A DNA stretch of 64,000 nt from Megascapheus bottae (lineage: Eukaryota; Chordata; Mammalia; Rodentia; Geomyidae): positions 28,810,001-28,874,000 of the forward strand of contig JANJXV010000013.1 of NCBI GenBank assembly GCA_024803745.1, written 5' to 3'. Positions 1 to 11,391 of this stretch are shown piece by piece (positions within the stretch are counted from its first letter, which is position 1; each line of letters opens with the position of its first letter). The notes beneath the pieces were generated by a model. That model made no database searches, was not told where the DNA came from, and was given only the letters and a program-made list of their open reading frames with translations. The translations under genes were made by a program, and so were the position numbers.

Positions 1-1389
1 GTATCATCATATGCATAAAACTACTGAGCCTTTGTCAACTACTCCTATGCATAAATTATTATTGTGGTTATTGAAGAAGAGCACTGTTTAAATTTACTTT
101 TGTATTTAAATCATGTGAATCATTAGGTAAGCAAGTTACTACTCTGATCTGCTTACTTATCTATATAGTGGGAAAAGGAATGATTTTGTTCTTATGAAGT
201 TTTTGGAAATTCAACACATAGGATAATAATATATAGGATTACTTTGTAATTACAAACATTTTCTCAAATAATAAATTCTTTTCATATTCATCTGCATGAT
301 TAAGTATCTAATCCAGCATACTAATAATAGCAGCTATGACAAGCTTAGAGACTGAAGTATGTAAAGATATTCAGGATAGCACATGATAAAAAACTTCTGG
401 TTCTATGGGTACCAGTCCTAATCTTTCTATTAGAGAATTATAAAACACATTCTACAGGATGATAGGAAGAGTAAATAAATAAATTATATAGGGCAGACAG
501 TGGACATTGCTAAACATTTCATTAATGCAAAAATATGCTCAATAAATAAAATATGCTCAAAGCAACCCTTCAAATTTAAAAAAATCAGTATTCAAGTTTA
601 AAGGTTTTTTTTTAGCATTTTCTTTCACTGTTTTGCAACTGTTCTGACTTGGGGGCTGTTATGTCTGCCTTTGTAGCTTTGATTAAAATATGAGGGTTTT
701 TTTTCACCATTATGTCCAACATGTCTTTGAAGGATATGAAAATGGTATTAGTTAGAAAAGTTTCGTCTATTTAGTGTGGCCCTTGGTTGAAAGAAAACTA
801 TTGAATTCTTCATGCACCATTTGACCTTGGAAACTTTCCACCAGTGTACAAGGACATTCATTATAACTTTTGTGATGTTTTTCTTTTACTATTTTAATAA
901 GTGTTGGTTCTGATCAAAGATGTCAAGGATAAAAAAGAAAATGGAATGTGTTGTTTTTGATTAATGCTTCATTTCTTTACTTATGTAATCAGCCCATGAG
1001 GATCAAACAATTATGTTGGGTACTAGCTGCATAATAAATCTGCTACATGCATTATTTTGATAGCATTCCAATGAAAATTCACCAAGTGCATACTCAAGAT
1101 GAATTGTATTCATGAACTGCTTTGTTAAATGGCAACTTCTTCCTACAGTTGCTTAAAGCTAATAAAAATTTAACAACTCAGTAGGTATATAAATGCACTC
1201 AGTAGGTATTATAATTATTTGAATGCTCACAAACTATGAAATGTTAGTGTAAGTAATTTTTCTTAATTTGTTAGATCCAAGGCTAAAACAGATCCTATGC
1301 CTTCATTGGCATGATACTCTGTCTCAAGGCAAGAGCTTTGGTAAATGAAATTGAATATTTCTGGAGACTTCATATATATAAAGTGAATA
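1..1389. other. Intergenic, no gene seen
   Basis: AT-rich sequence with short homopolymer runs and no recognisable repeat head, RNA gene or coding exon. Open frames are short and do not resemble known proteins. Confidence 0.5.
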
Positions 1390-2385
1390 GAAGACTTAAA
1401 ATTTGGTGCTGTACATGAAGTAATGCTTGACATCTCTGGCCATAAAAGAAATGCAAATCAAAACAACTCTTAAGATTCCACCTCACTCCAGTTAGAATGG
1501 CCAGGATCAAGAAATCTGATAACAACAGGTGCTGGAGGGGATGTGGCCAGGAGGGATCACTACTACTCTGTTGTTGGAAGTGCAAACTTGTTCAACCACT
1601 GTGGAAAGCAATATGGCAGTGCCTCAAAAGGCTAAACACAGAGCTTCCCTATGACCCAGCAATTCCACTCCTTGGCATTTACCCAATTGTCCAGAAACAA
1701 GGACATACTAAATCCACTAGCACAATGATGTTCATTGCAGCACTATTTACCATAGCAAAAATATGGAACCAACCTAGATGTCCCTCAGTTGATGAGTGGA
1801 TCAACAAGATGTGGTATTTGTACACAATGGAATTCTATGTGGCTATCAGAAAGAATGACATCACCCCATTTGTAAGGAAATGGAAAGACTTAGAAAAAAT
1901 CATATTAAGTGAGGTAAGCCAGACTCAAAGAAACATAGGCTCAGTGGTTTCCCTCATTTGTCATAATCAGTAGAAACCTTGGTCTTTCCTAGCAGAGATT
2001 TACAATAGAACAAAACCTAGATACATGAGGCCATATAAACTGACGCTAAATAAAAGGACTTCCAGGATATTGAAATAAAAGCCGTATAGTGAGTGATTGT
2101 TGTCCTTAATGTACTATGTTATCTCTCATCTCTTTTGCTGTTCCTTGGTTATCTCATATTGTTATATTATTTTACCTTGTTATCTGATATTTTGTATATA
2201 TACATATTTGATTATTTGAAGTCAGATAGGGAAGGGAGGAAAACAAGATGAGGGGCGAGGGTGTTGGGAGGGAAATGGGGACCAAGACAGGAGAAAGGGT
2301 ATCAATGTATGTGAAGTAATGCACCTTCTATCTAGTGAATGTAATGTAACCCTTCTATTAATTACAATAAAAATATATGGAAAAA
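1390..2385 (+). mobile_element. 5'-truncated LINE-1, ORF2 C-terminus plus 3' UTR
   Basis: The last ~158 codons of L1 ORF2 (1497-1973) are open and end in the C-terminus shared by several copies here (ending CHNQ). Recognisable motifs are the cysteine-containing CWRGCGQEG stretch and the [24 protein letters not shown] region. ORF2 encodes the endonuclease/reverse transcriptase of an autonomous retrotransposon; this copy has lost both enzymatic domains and cannot be active. A ~410-bp 3' UTR follows, with a purine-rich G tract near 2230-2280 and an AATAAA-type end near 2365. The 5' truncation point is approximate. Same family as the copies at 5376, 24885, 40517 and 62553. Confidence 0.9.
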
Positions 2386-2935
2386 ATTTTCTGCTGTATA
2401 AAAAAGAGAATATAGATTAATGATGTGAACATATACCTTTCAAGGCAAATGAATAATTTTTAAGCATATTATCAAAATAATTTTTATCTATATTAGATAC
2501 TAAATGTTCAAGTAAAAATTAAATCTGCTCATTTGTATTATAGTATAATGTTAATATCTTTTACTACTCCCTACACTCGCATAGACAAAAGTCCATTGGC
2601 ACTGTGTAAACAATTAGCTGTATAAGGTTCTCTGAACTCATACTTGAAGATGTACTCTAAAACCTTTGAGCAACATGGTTTTTGGATCACAATTTCAAAT
2701 AGTACAATAGTCAAGAATTTTTTTCTTCTCCTTTCCTCTCATGAACTTGCATATTAAATGCTTAATATTTTTTCATATCGCTGTGGATAGAAAGATATGT
2801 CCCAGTGACAATAACATGACAATGTAGTTGCATAGTAAGGATTGCCTTAAAAGGCAAACAGTTAACAGACTGTAACTGTTTTCGGAGACAATGTCTCAAA
2901 ATTCTAAATCAAAATTTTAAAATCAAAAGCAATTT
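2386..2935. other. Intergenic, no gene seen
   Basis: AT-rich unique-looking sequence between an L1 and an old SINE fragment; no coding or RNA signal. Confidence 0.45.
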
Positions 2936-3055
2936 TTGAACTCTAGGCATGGACACTGTCCCTGAGCTCTTCAGCTCAAGGCTAGTGCTCTACCACTTGA
3001 ATCACAGGGCCCCTTCTGCTTTTCTAGTGGTTTAATTTTATGCCTACCTTTGACA
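2936..3055 (-). mobile_element. Old Geo-type SINE fragment
   Basis: The + strand carries the reverse complement of the Geo half (CACTGTCCCTGAGCTCTTC, then CAAGGCTAGTGCTCTACCAC). Divergent, with a poorly preserved left half running toward 3130. Confidence 0.65.
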
Positions 3056-3130
3056 TTTTGATTCATGTGGTCGAAACTTTCACCTGTGAGGCAGTATTTC
3101 ATAATTAATTTAGCTCAGTGGGCTCTATTG

Positions 3131-3604
3131 TGATTTTTCATGCCTGAGCTGAAGATTCATAATAATGCTACGAAAGTTTTCAAGTGATAGTTTTATAGGA
3201 CACTGAGCTTTAGCTCATTTTTTTTTGGTAGAGAAACCAAGTTTGTTTCTAAATACTAGGCAGACCCAACCACGAGGTACATTTGAACAACCCCTTTTCA
3301 GAGCTATCATGGTCCACAAGTCTGCTAAATGCCACTGATTTTTAGCAGCACCAGGGTGGCCCAGAATATCTAACACTAAGGTTCACATCATGTCATTTCT
3401 CCTTACAGATCTTTCTTCCATCAGTGAAAATCTCTACCTATTCCACAATGGTTTCCAAGTGAGGGTTAATTCCCTCATTCTAATTCACAATTTCAAATGA
3501 CTCGCCAGCTTCTATCAGTTCTATTCCTTTGGTAAATCTTACACATGCACTCTTCTTTCTATCCAACATATTGCTTCGATACTTTCAACCATTTATTATG
3601 ATTA
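3131..3604. other. Intergenic, no gene seen
   Basis: No clear repeat or exon identified. Confidence 0.4.
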
Positions 3605-3781
3605 TATTACTTTTTTAGGGCTTTCATAACAAAATACCTTAGAATGGTGGCTTCAACAATGGAGATGTGTTTGTTCAGAACTCTGGGGGATGGATGTTTC
3701 TAGACCAAGCCGTTAGCATGTTTAGCATGTCTCTCCTTGGTTTGCAGATATAGCTGTAACCTTGCCCTATGTTCACTTAGT

Positions 3782-3784
3782 GTT

Positions 3785-3844
<60 letters not shown>

Positions 3845-3845
3845 T
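3782..3845. repeat. (CTTT)n microsatellite
   Basis: About 16 units of CTTT, grown from the SINE tail; polypyrimidine on the + strand. Confidence 0.95.
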
Positions 3846-4036
3846 ATTTTGCCAGTTCTGGGCTTGAGCTCAGGGCATGATCCCTGTCTTGGACTTTCTC
3901 AAGGCTAGAGCTCTACCACTTGAGCCTCAGCACCACTTACGGCTTTTTTTTTCTATGTATGTGGTACTGAGGAATTGAACCCGGGTCTTTGTGCATGCTA
4001 GGCAAGCACTCTACCACTAGGCCAAACTCCCGGCCC
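3789..4036 (-). mobile_element. IDL-Geo SINE with (AAAG)n tail
   Basis: Complete dimer on the minus strand: ID-like head with Pol III B box (GGGTTCAATTCC near 3980), then the Geo half. Its 3' tail has expanded into a (CTTT)n run on the + strand (3782-3845). A perfect 11-bp target-site duplication, TAGTGTTTCTT, flanks it at 3778-3788 and 4037-4047, showing L1-type target-primed insertion. Confidence 0.9.
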
Positions 4037-4290
4037 TAGTGTTTCTTCTTACACATTTTTCCAGTGTTTTTTTTTTTTTCAGCAGTATTTTTTCTTTTTC
4101 AAAATGTATCCCTCAGACTAGCTCAGGTCCTACTCTTACAGATTCACTTTTTCTCAATTACCTCCTTAAAAACTGTGTCCAAACAAAGTCACTTGCTGAG
4201 ATTTTGAAGATGAGACTTTCTACACAGGGTAGCTTCTGTATTTCATTTCCAGGGCTCCCATTTTCCTATGCATGCCAAACCCTTTCGCCT

Positions 4291-5023
4291 CTGTTCACAC
4301 CCACATAACTATGGTACTCTCTTGTAATTAATATTTTTCTCTGTCTAGCTCAACCAACCTTTTAGTTTCAGCTCAGACTTCTGGCTTCTGGGAAGTATTA
4401 TTTGACCACCTACAAAATGAGGAAGTAATTTTTATAGTCTATCTTTCCATCAGCCTTAGACTTAGTTAATAGCAGTCAACTCTTAACTTTCATTAGTAAA
4501 CAATAATGAAGCTTTGCTACCCAAAAGGATGATTACTATGTATCCAGGATTTAACACATGACAATCTTACTATCAGTTTTCCAGTGAGGAACACTTGAGA
4601 AAATACATTTATGAGGCAGTGAGGCTCATAATTTTTATGCTTTCAATTTATGACCAATTGACCTCTTTGTTTTTTTTTTGGTCTGTATTGAGACAGTATA
4701 GCATAGAAGAACACATGTGGCAAATTAATTTACCACACAGCGACTTGATAATTTAGTCACCTTATGGTGTAAAGGAAAAGAGAAAAAGGATGGAATTGAA
4801 GTCTCCCCATTTCCTTCAAGGTCATACCCCTAGAGTTGGAAATGCCTGTTACTGGATCCTAAAGTATTTAAAACTTCTTCAGCTTCCCTTAATGAGGAGT
4901 TGGCAACTAAATCTTTTACACATCAATGTCTGAAATGTGTTTCTCTACAGAACACACTGAATGAACTGTACATTGTTATTCATAATCTATAATGCATTAA
5001 AAGTATAGGCCAAGATAATAATA
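4291..5023. other. Intergenic, no gene seen
   Basis: AT-rich with a T9 run near 4670; no gene or clear repeat. Confidence 0.45.
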
Positions 5024-5033
5024 AATGAAAATA

Positions 5034-5134
5034 GGGCTCGCTTTGGCAGTATATATACTAAAATTGGAATGGTAAAAAGCAGCCTGGCCTCTGAGCAAGG
5101 GGCCACACAAATTCATGAAGTGTTTCATATTTTT
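5034..5134 (+). pseudogene. U6 spliceosomal snRNA pseudogene (5' part of a U6/L1 chimera)
   Basis: Aligns over its full length with U6 snRNA: GCTCGCTT-GGCAG near the 5' end, ATATACTAAAATTGGAA, then GCAAGG-CACACAAATTCATGAAG and a CATATTTTT end. The catalytic ACAGAGA box and neighbouring AGAUUAGC region are destroyed (the copy reads GGTAAAAAGCAGCC), and no TATA box or PSE is evident upstream, so it is not a working gene. U6 normally pairs with the 5' splice site and U2 in the spliceosome. It begins at the first base after a 10-bp target-site duplication and runs without gap into an L1 3' end. Confidence 0.9.
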
Positions 5135-5314
5135 CACTAGACACTATGTTGGAAATGAACTATACAACTTAGGGGGAGAAGGGTCAGGAAGGGGGAAACG
5201 AGGAGAAAATGAGGCAGGGGGTGACACTTCAAAATGAAAAGTACTAATCACTTGATTCATGAACCTGTAACCCCTTTGACCATCAAATTTACAATAAAAT
5301 TTAAAAAATAAACG
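5135..5314 (+). mobile_element. L1 3' end fused to the U6 pseudogene
   Basis: Begins immediately after the U6 oligo-T. It shares GACACTATGTTGGAAATGAAC with 39757 onward and the 'TGTAAC...CCTCT/CCTTT...ACAATAA' 3' end with 28585-28745. It ends in an A-rich tail. The 10-bp repeat AATGAAAATA lies at 5024-5033 and 5315-5324, so U6 and L1 parts inserted as one molecule. Assignment to L1 is by resemblance to the other L1 3' ends in the window. Confidence 0.75.
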
Positions 5315-5375
5315 AATGAAAATATATGGTGGTTAAACTTCACTATACACAGAAATCTAGTGTACTAAAGGAACT

Positions 5376-6220
5376 TTGATTTTTTTATTGTAATTAATAA
5401 AAGGGTTACATGATATTTGCCAGATAGATACCCTTTCACATGTCTTGGTCCCCATTACTCTCCCCTCCACCCCCCCATCTTGGTTTTCCCCCCTTCCCTA
5501 TCCAATTTCAAGTAACCAAATACAAATATATCCAATATATCAGATAACAATGTGAGATACTGTAACAATATGAGATAACCAAGGGACAGCAAAAGAGATG
5601 AGAGATAACATAGTACATTAAGGACAACAATCATTCATTATATGGCTTTTGTTTCAATATCCTAGAGGTCCATTCAATTAGCTTCATACTATATGGCCTT
5701 ATGTATCAAGGTTTTGCTCTATTGAAAATCTCTGCTAGTAGAGCCCAAGGTTTCTACTGATTATGATAAATGAGGGAAACTATTGAGCCTAAGTTCCTTT
5801 GAGTCTGGCTTACTTCACTTAATATGATTTTTTCTAAGTCTTTCCATTTCCTAACAAATGGGGCTGTGTCATTTTTTTCTGACAACAGCATAGAATTCCA
5901 TTGTGTACAAATACCACATCTTGTTGATCCACTCATCAACTGAGGGACATTAGGTTGGTTCCATACCTTTGCTATGGTGAATAGTGCTGCAATGAACATT
6001 GTTGTGCTAGTGGATTTAGTATGTCCTTGTTTCTGGATGATTGGGTAAATGCCAAGTAGTGGAATTGCTGGGTTATAGGGAAGCTCTATGTTTAGTCATA
6101 CTGCTTTCCATAGTGGTTGAACGAGTTTGCATGAGTTTACAACAGTGTAGTAGTGATCCCTCCTGGCCACATCCCCTCCAGCATCTGTTGTTATTAGTTT
6201 TCCTGATCCTGGCCATTCTA
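5376..6220 (-). mobile_element. LINE-1 3' portion (minus), main part of a 5'-inverted copy
   Basis: 3' UTR at low coordinates (TTTATTGTAATTAATAAAAG start), then the reverse complement of the ORF2 C-terminus; its last 81 codons are open at 5754-5999. Frameshifts are present. At 6220/6221 the L1 sequence flips orientation. Confidence 0.9.
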
Positions 6221-6395
6221 AAATGGACCAAAGACTTAAAGAGAGTCTTCTCTGAAGAAGAAACAAAAATGGCCTATAGACACATGAAGAAATGCTCAAC
6301 ATCTCTGGTCATAAAAGAAATGCAAATCAAGACAAGGCTAAGATTCCACCTCACTCCAGTTAGAATGGCCAGGATCAGGAAAAGTAATAACAATT
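6221..6395 (+). mobile_element. Inverted 5' segment of the same LINE-1
   Basis: L1 ORF2 sense sequence on the + strand (CAAAGACTTAAAGAGAGTC through GAATGGCCAGGATCAGG). About 33 bp at its end repeat sequence also present at the end of the minus-strand part, the head-to-head arrangement expected of twin priming. A 6-bp CTTTGA match at about 5373 and 6407 may be a short target-site duplication. Confidence 0.85.
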
Positions 6396-6692
6396 GTTTT
6401 TTTTTTCTTTGAGGATTCTAACATATTGGATATCCAACTTCTAAAGGAATTTATGCTTTTAAAATAATCTGTAATCATTTCCAAAACAATTAATGTTAAA
6501 TTTGAGAGAAAGATTTGTGTTGAGAAATGTCAAAACACGAGCTTACTCGAACATTTTCAGAGGTGAGTCTATTCATTAATTTTACCTAGTCTTCCTCACT
6601 TAATAAGTTCTTACACAAGCTTTATAATCATGGCAAGTATTAGTGTTTCAAATCTTGGTCATCAGTAGGATAAGAGGAGCCTGAGTAATTAA
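6396..6692. other. Intergenic, no gene seen
   Basis: AT-rich; no gene signal. Confidence 0.4.
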
Positions 6693-6820
6693 ATGTAATG
6701 GCAATAGGCTTTCATGTTCTTTGTGCAGAGCACATTTATTTGTAGATATGAAATTATGTAATGGCAATAGGCTTTCATGTTCTTTGTGCAGAGCACATTT
6801 ATTTGTAGATATGAAATTAT
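6693..6820. repeat. Perfect 63-bp tandem duplication
   Basis: Units at 6695-6757 and 6758-6820 are identical by eye, each starting GTAATGGCAATAGGC and ending GAAATTAT, with 2 bp of extra identity at the left edge. As 63 is a multiple of three, a meaningless 63-codon minus-strand frame (6648-6839) stays open through both. Confidence 0.95.
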
Positions 6821-7293
6821 TTACTTTATTTAAGTTCACTGTTTAATAAAATGATTCTATAGCTCCCTAAAAACTTTTATGAGAACAGCTAAAGGATTTC
6901 AATAGCCTTCAGGTTCTTAAAATAAGGAAAATAGTTTCTATAAGCCAAATTGCATTAGCATAAATTCTAAGTAACTATATACATCTTTTTTTTAAATAAT
7001 GGATGTATAGTTGATGTGAGCACTGGGCTGCAAATAAGTAATCCCAGAAATGTGGATAAACATACTGAGACAACAGGTGCATCAAATCAAAATTAAGGTC
7101 ATCCTTGGGTAATTTAGCAAGACTGTGTCATAAAATAAATAAAAGCAATCAATCATTCCTAGTTAATCTAATAAACAGGTAGCTTCCTTGAGGCTATGAA
7201 TTCTAATCACTTAACTTAAAGGAAGTCTATTCCTTAACATGTAAATATTCATATTTATGAGTAAAGATAGGTTATTTTCCTTTTAAAAAAATT
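6821..7293. other. Intergenic, no gene seen
   Basis: AT-rich unique-looking DNA; around 7000-7140 it vaguely resembles a decayed B1-type SINE (GAGCACTGGGCTGCAAATAAG) but too weakly to call. Confidence 0.4.
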
Positions 7294-7303
7294 TCAGCAC
7301 TTT

Positions 7304-7525
7304 TTTTTAATTTTTATTTTTTTTTGCCAGTCCTGGGCTTGGGCTCAGGGCTTGAGCACTGTCCTTGGACTTTCTCAAGGCTAGCACTCTACCACTTGAG
7401 CCTCAGCACCACTTCTAGCTTTTTTTTTTTTTTGCTATGTATGATGTGGTACCAAGGAATTGAACCCACCCGGGTCTTCGTGCATGCTAGGCAAACACTC
7501 TACCACCAGGCCAAACTCCCGGCCC
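7304..7525 (-). mobile_element. IDL-Geo SINE
   Basis: Both monomers present, with an expanded internal A/T linker. Perfect 10-bp target-site duplication TCAGCACTTT at 7294-7303 and 7526-7535. Confidence 0.9.
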
Positions 7526-7639
7526 TCAGCACTTTATTTTTTAAATAACATTATTGTAACAATCACTGGGACAGTAATGGTGAAAATTTTGCTTTAAGAT
7601 GGGTTGACTCTAAGATTTGGAAACAACAAGTTTATCTTT

Positions 7640-7925
7640 GTTATTGTTGTTTTTGATATATTATGTAAAGTTATTTCTTTTCTCCTTTTTCCCCTTTTGG
7701 TTAATTTCATATGGTTACTGTATCTGACTTTGGGACCTGGTATATTGTATGTATGTTTATTTGTAATAGGAAAGGGAAGGGGAAAACATGATGATTGGGA
7801 GGGGGTCGGGGAGAGAAAGGGGACAAAAACATGAGAAGGGGTATCAATGTTTGAGAAGTAATGCACCCACTACCTGAAGAATGTAACTGTAACCCCTCTA
7901 TACATTACACAGACAATAAAATACA
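7640..7925 (+). mobile_element. LINE-1 3' UTR fragment, second subfamily
   Basis: GGTTAATTTCATATGGTTACTG..., a purine-rich GGAAAGGGAAGGGG tract, then CATGAGAAGGGGTATCAATG and an ACAATAAAATA end. Parallel to 27835-28150 and 44800-45118, and distinct from the 3' UTRs at 1974-2385 and 15478 (which read GGTTATCTCATATTG, ATGTAACCC). Confidence 0.8.
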
Positions 7926-7964
7926 AAACAAATAAACAAATAAGTAAAAAAGAATGTTTTAAGT

Positions 7965-8161
7965 CTGGTGCAGATGGCTCATGCCTAGAAATACTGGCTA
8001 TTAGAAAGCTGAGATCTAAGGATCAAGGTCCAAAGCCAGTCAGGGCACTAAAGTTAATGAAGCTCTTATTTCCGATAAAGTACCTTTTAAAAGTTGGATA
8101 TTAGGACTGTGGCTCAAATTATTGAGTCTTAGCAAAAGCAGAGTTCAAACCCCAGGATGGG
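7965..8161 (+). mobile_element. Old B1-type composite SINE
   Basis: B1/7SL-like left half (GGCTCATGCCTAGAAATACT, GAGATCTAAGGATCAAGG, AAAGCCAG) followed by a decayed Geo-like half. The tail has become a CA repeat. Confidence 0.7.

Positions 8162-8188
<27 letters not shown>
8162..8188. repeat. (CA)n microsatellite
   Basis: About 13 CA units at the SINE tail. Confidence 0.95.
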
Positions 8189-8192
<4 letters not shown>

Positions 8193-8533
8193 TATTTCCA
8201 GCATTTTATAATTAGAGATTATGTTTGTTGAAAACATTTGAGACAGTCTTTTTCAGAGTGAAAACATTGCTTTCTATTCCTACCTTACTTAATCTTGGCT
8301 ATAAATGACCAGTGAAACTCAGAAGTGATCTTTCTTTACATTTTGAGATAACAAAATATTTTCTTCTTTCAATGTTGTGGAAAGTTCAAATGCCTTGTAT
8401 AGAGGGTTATACATATCTAACCAGTTAATATGATAGATTATGTAATTTTTCATTTAAAGTCTCATGAATCCTTGTTTGCTTTTGTATTGTAAAGAGTTCC
8501 TTTCTCTGTTTTGATTTTGTCTTTGCCCAGGGT

Positions 8534-8610
8534 CTATGTATGTATGTATGTATGTATGTATGTATGTATGTATATACATAAACATATATACATATATACA
8601 CACACATACA
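8534..8610. repeat. (GTAT)n microsatellite with degenerate AT/CA flank
   Basis: About ten GTAT units to 8575, then mixed ATATAC/CACA repeats. A minus-strand 60-codon frame here is repeat translation. Confidence 0.95.
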
Positions 8611-10147
8611 TATTCTTTTGTGGACAATTACACAGTTGTTATCTATTGGATCATTTCTAGAATTTAGATATTGGAGTCTTAGGCACTGGGAAAATAGTGG
8701 AAAGTAACGGACATTAGTTACCTAGCTTCATGAAATAAATGAATTAGCATGGGCTATTTTGCTGTTGTAGTTTGTGATCATGATTACGAAGTACGGAAAG
8801 AGAGAACTAAGGCCAAATTAGTGGGTGCAGAAAAATTAGAATGGTTAGAGATGAGGACTAAGAGAAGCAAAGGATGGTTTGATCTAAAATCTGAAGACTA
8901 AAAAAGGATCCAGGAAAGAGCATTTGCTCATTCTTTGCCATTCTAAACTTAGCATGATCCAGGAATTTGCGAATCGTCATCATCTTAAGTTTGACATTGT
9001 GAATAAAGGGTGGGAGAGTCTTAAAATGATATTAAACACAGAGAAAAGACAGACAAGAAACAGAGATATTTAGTCATAATAGACTTTCATTTAAATATGA
9101 GGAACTTGAAAGTTTATAAAAAGGAGTATGGAATTTCTCAGTTCTGTTTCTGGCAGTTTATAATAATGTCTATGTAGAAAATAAATTTACTCATGAAGGA
9201 GACCTGGGGAAAGAAAACACTGAGATGAGCACCAATACGAGTTCAGTAAGTGATGCTAGCTGGGTTAAGTTCAGGAGAGTAGACAGACACACATGCATTC
9301 CAAAGACAAAAGTAATCACGTCTGTACACATTTAGAGTAAAGGAGATGAGAAACTACTTACAGTCATGCATTTCACCATTCCTTTCTTTTGTAGTAGGTA
9401 GTCTGTGATAACTTTAGCTGAAATAAGGAAAATACAAGGAGCTATGTGTATCCACAGGTGATCTCCTGGAAATAATGGAAGATAAGGAATCACCTCCTTG
9501 TCACTGAGATACATTAGAGATAGCCAGGTGGAAAGGTAAAGCCAAGAGTCCTATATAAAAGCCTACAACTAAGAATAATGGCACAGATGAGAAAATTAAA
9601 GGTGGAAGTCACCATCATGGAATACATAGGATCTTTCTTTTTAAATCATGGGTGACCAAGCTTTGAAATTCTACAGCTTTTTCTTTCTTGAATACAATAT
9701 TCTTTTGTTCTTAAGCAGAACTGTCCTGGAAGTCTCACTTTATCCAGATAATGACTCCTTAATGATGAGCTTTAACTTCAAGGGAAACATGACAAGCAGA
9801 TCCCTTCACCAGAGGAAGAATCTTTTCAGAAGGAGGTGGGTTGGATGCCAAGTGCATTGCCTGGATCACAGTGTGCATATCATCCACCCTAGACCTGAGT
9901 TGACCAGTGCCAAGTACATAAGATGTTAATAGGATGAATAATAATGAAATACATGGATAATAGCCTAGATTTTCAGAACTGTGTATTCCTTGGAGTTTTC
10001 TAGGAACTTGCAGTACATCACTGGCTCACAGATGTCTGAAAATATCTCTTTTGCCAAATTTCATAGCAAGATTGGGTTTGCTTCAAGCTGTTCTGTTATA
10101 CTTGCCAGATTCTCTCCTCCCCTTTCATTATAAATGTAACATTGAAA

Positions 10148-10149
<2 letters not shown>
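8611..10149. other. Intergenic; possible ancient repeat, no gene
   Basis: Text such as GAAAGAGAGAACTAAGG, TAGAATGGTTAGAGATGAGG and GAAAATTAAAGGTGGAAG recalls old mammalian repeats that I cannot assign. The + strand frame at 9648-9929 (93 codons) resembles nothing I know and lacks exon-like context. Confidence 0.4.

Positions 10150-10188
<39 letters not shown>
10150..10188. repeat. (AC)n microsatellite
   Basis: About 19 uninterrupted units. Confidence 0.95.
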
Positions 10189-11343
10189 AAGAAGGATAAT
10201 TCACTATCATTGCACCAATGAATGAAGCTGCAATCCTTTCCTGAATTCAACAACTAGATATATTTTATTTTTTTCCATAAACCAAGCATCCTAGATTTTG
10301 CCTTATCTCAGAAATATTAGAGTCCAAGTGATAAAATTGTTGAATAGAAAGAAAAAGGGAATCTGTCATGGAAGCACGGTTACTGGCTTCTCTGTGCCTG
10401 TGATAAACATTTTGGTGCACTCTAGTGGTAGAAGAAGATAGACCAAAAGACTTGGAGGTATGCTGGCATTCACAGTCATGGCTATTCATCCTGAAAATAT
10501 TTACCATGGACTGTGGATTTCAAAATATGACAAAAGAGATATTTCGGGAAAGGGTGGTATTCTCATTGGTCTGGTCCACCTGACCCTCCCCCACTCAGAA
10601 AACAACAGGGAAAAAATGACAATACTTTTTTTAAAAAAAACAGACAGAGCCCTTCCAGGTAAACAGAAATACAGTGTTGACTTAGATTCAGAAACTATAT
10701 TACTCTTTACAGGAAAATTCATTTTGATCTTCCCATTGTGACAGTAAGATGAAAGTTCCAATAGAAGCCTTCAGGCCCTAGAATACATCTGTGAGGAAAA
10801 CAGAAGAAAACAAAATTGGTCAAACGTTCAAATTGTGTTTGTGTACACACATATGTAAGTGTGATAAGCGGTGATAAGTGTTTTTGTTACGATGGTTTTA
10901 TATTTGCCTCCAGCCTTTTGACCACAATTCTGTCTTTTGCTACATGTCAATTAATCTCACTTTTCAGTCCTATCTCATGTCCCTGGTCATCTCTGTCACC
11001 GCTTAGTGGATTTGGAGATGCATTTGGAGACATTTGGAGATGTCTGATGAGTGAGCAAAAGTCTGAAGATTCTGCCCAGCAGACTTACATTCCTCATAAC
11101 AGTGAATTAATTATAGGCAAAGGTATCCATCACTCTGACATTCCTACCTCTTTTTCCCAAAACTAGTAGAAGTAAATTTTGATCCTCTTCAGAGATGTTC
11201 TTGCCTTGAGAACCAGTTGCCTTAACAGTGGAGATTCATTCCACACTTAGCTTTCCTAAGACAAGGACAGGAAGGTTTCAACTTGAGCTATAGTATGGAA
11301 CAAGAGAACACTAATGCTGACAGCTCAGGGTGTAAACAAATTA

Positions 11344-11345
<2 letters not shown>
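10189..11345. other. Intergenic, no gene seen
   Basis: Contains two overlapping opposite-strand frames around 10460-10760 and a 116-codon + frame at 10816-11166; none resembles a known protein. No flanking splice context was recognised. Confidence 0.4.

Positions 11346-11390
<45 letters not shown>
11346..11390. repeat. (TG)n microsatellite
   Basis: About 22 uninterrupted TG units. Confidence 0.95.

Positions 11391-11391
<1 letters not shown>

Larger units (their letters stand above)
3605..4290 (+). mobile_element. Possible ancient mammalian interspersed repeat, split by a SINE
   Basis: The sequence on both sides of the SINE at 3789-4036 resembles an old mammalian repeat (CATAACAAAATACCTTAGAATGG-like start, later AACTGTGTCCAAACAAAGTC-like text), but I cannot name its family. 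The open frame at 4039-4308 inside it is probably fortuitous. Confidence 0.35.

Noticed and set aside
1497..1973. Host protein gene (also 25279-25827, 41930-42364, 63008-63505)
   Set aside because: All are fragments of LINE-1 ORF2 and lie inside truncated L1 copies.
5034..5134. Functional U6 snRNA gene
   Set aside because: ACAGAGA box destroyed, many substitutions, no evident PSE or TATA upstream, and a retroinsertion signature.
8534..8610. CRISPR-like or satellite array
   Set aside because: All tandem repeats here are simple microsatellites without spacers.
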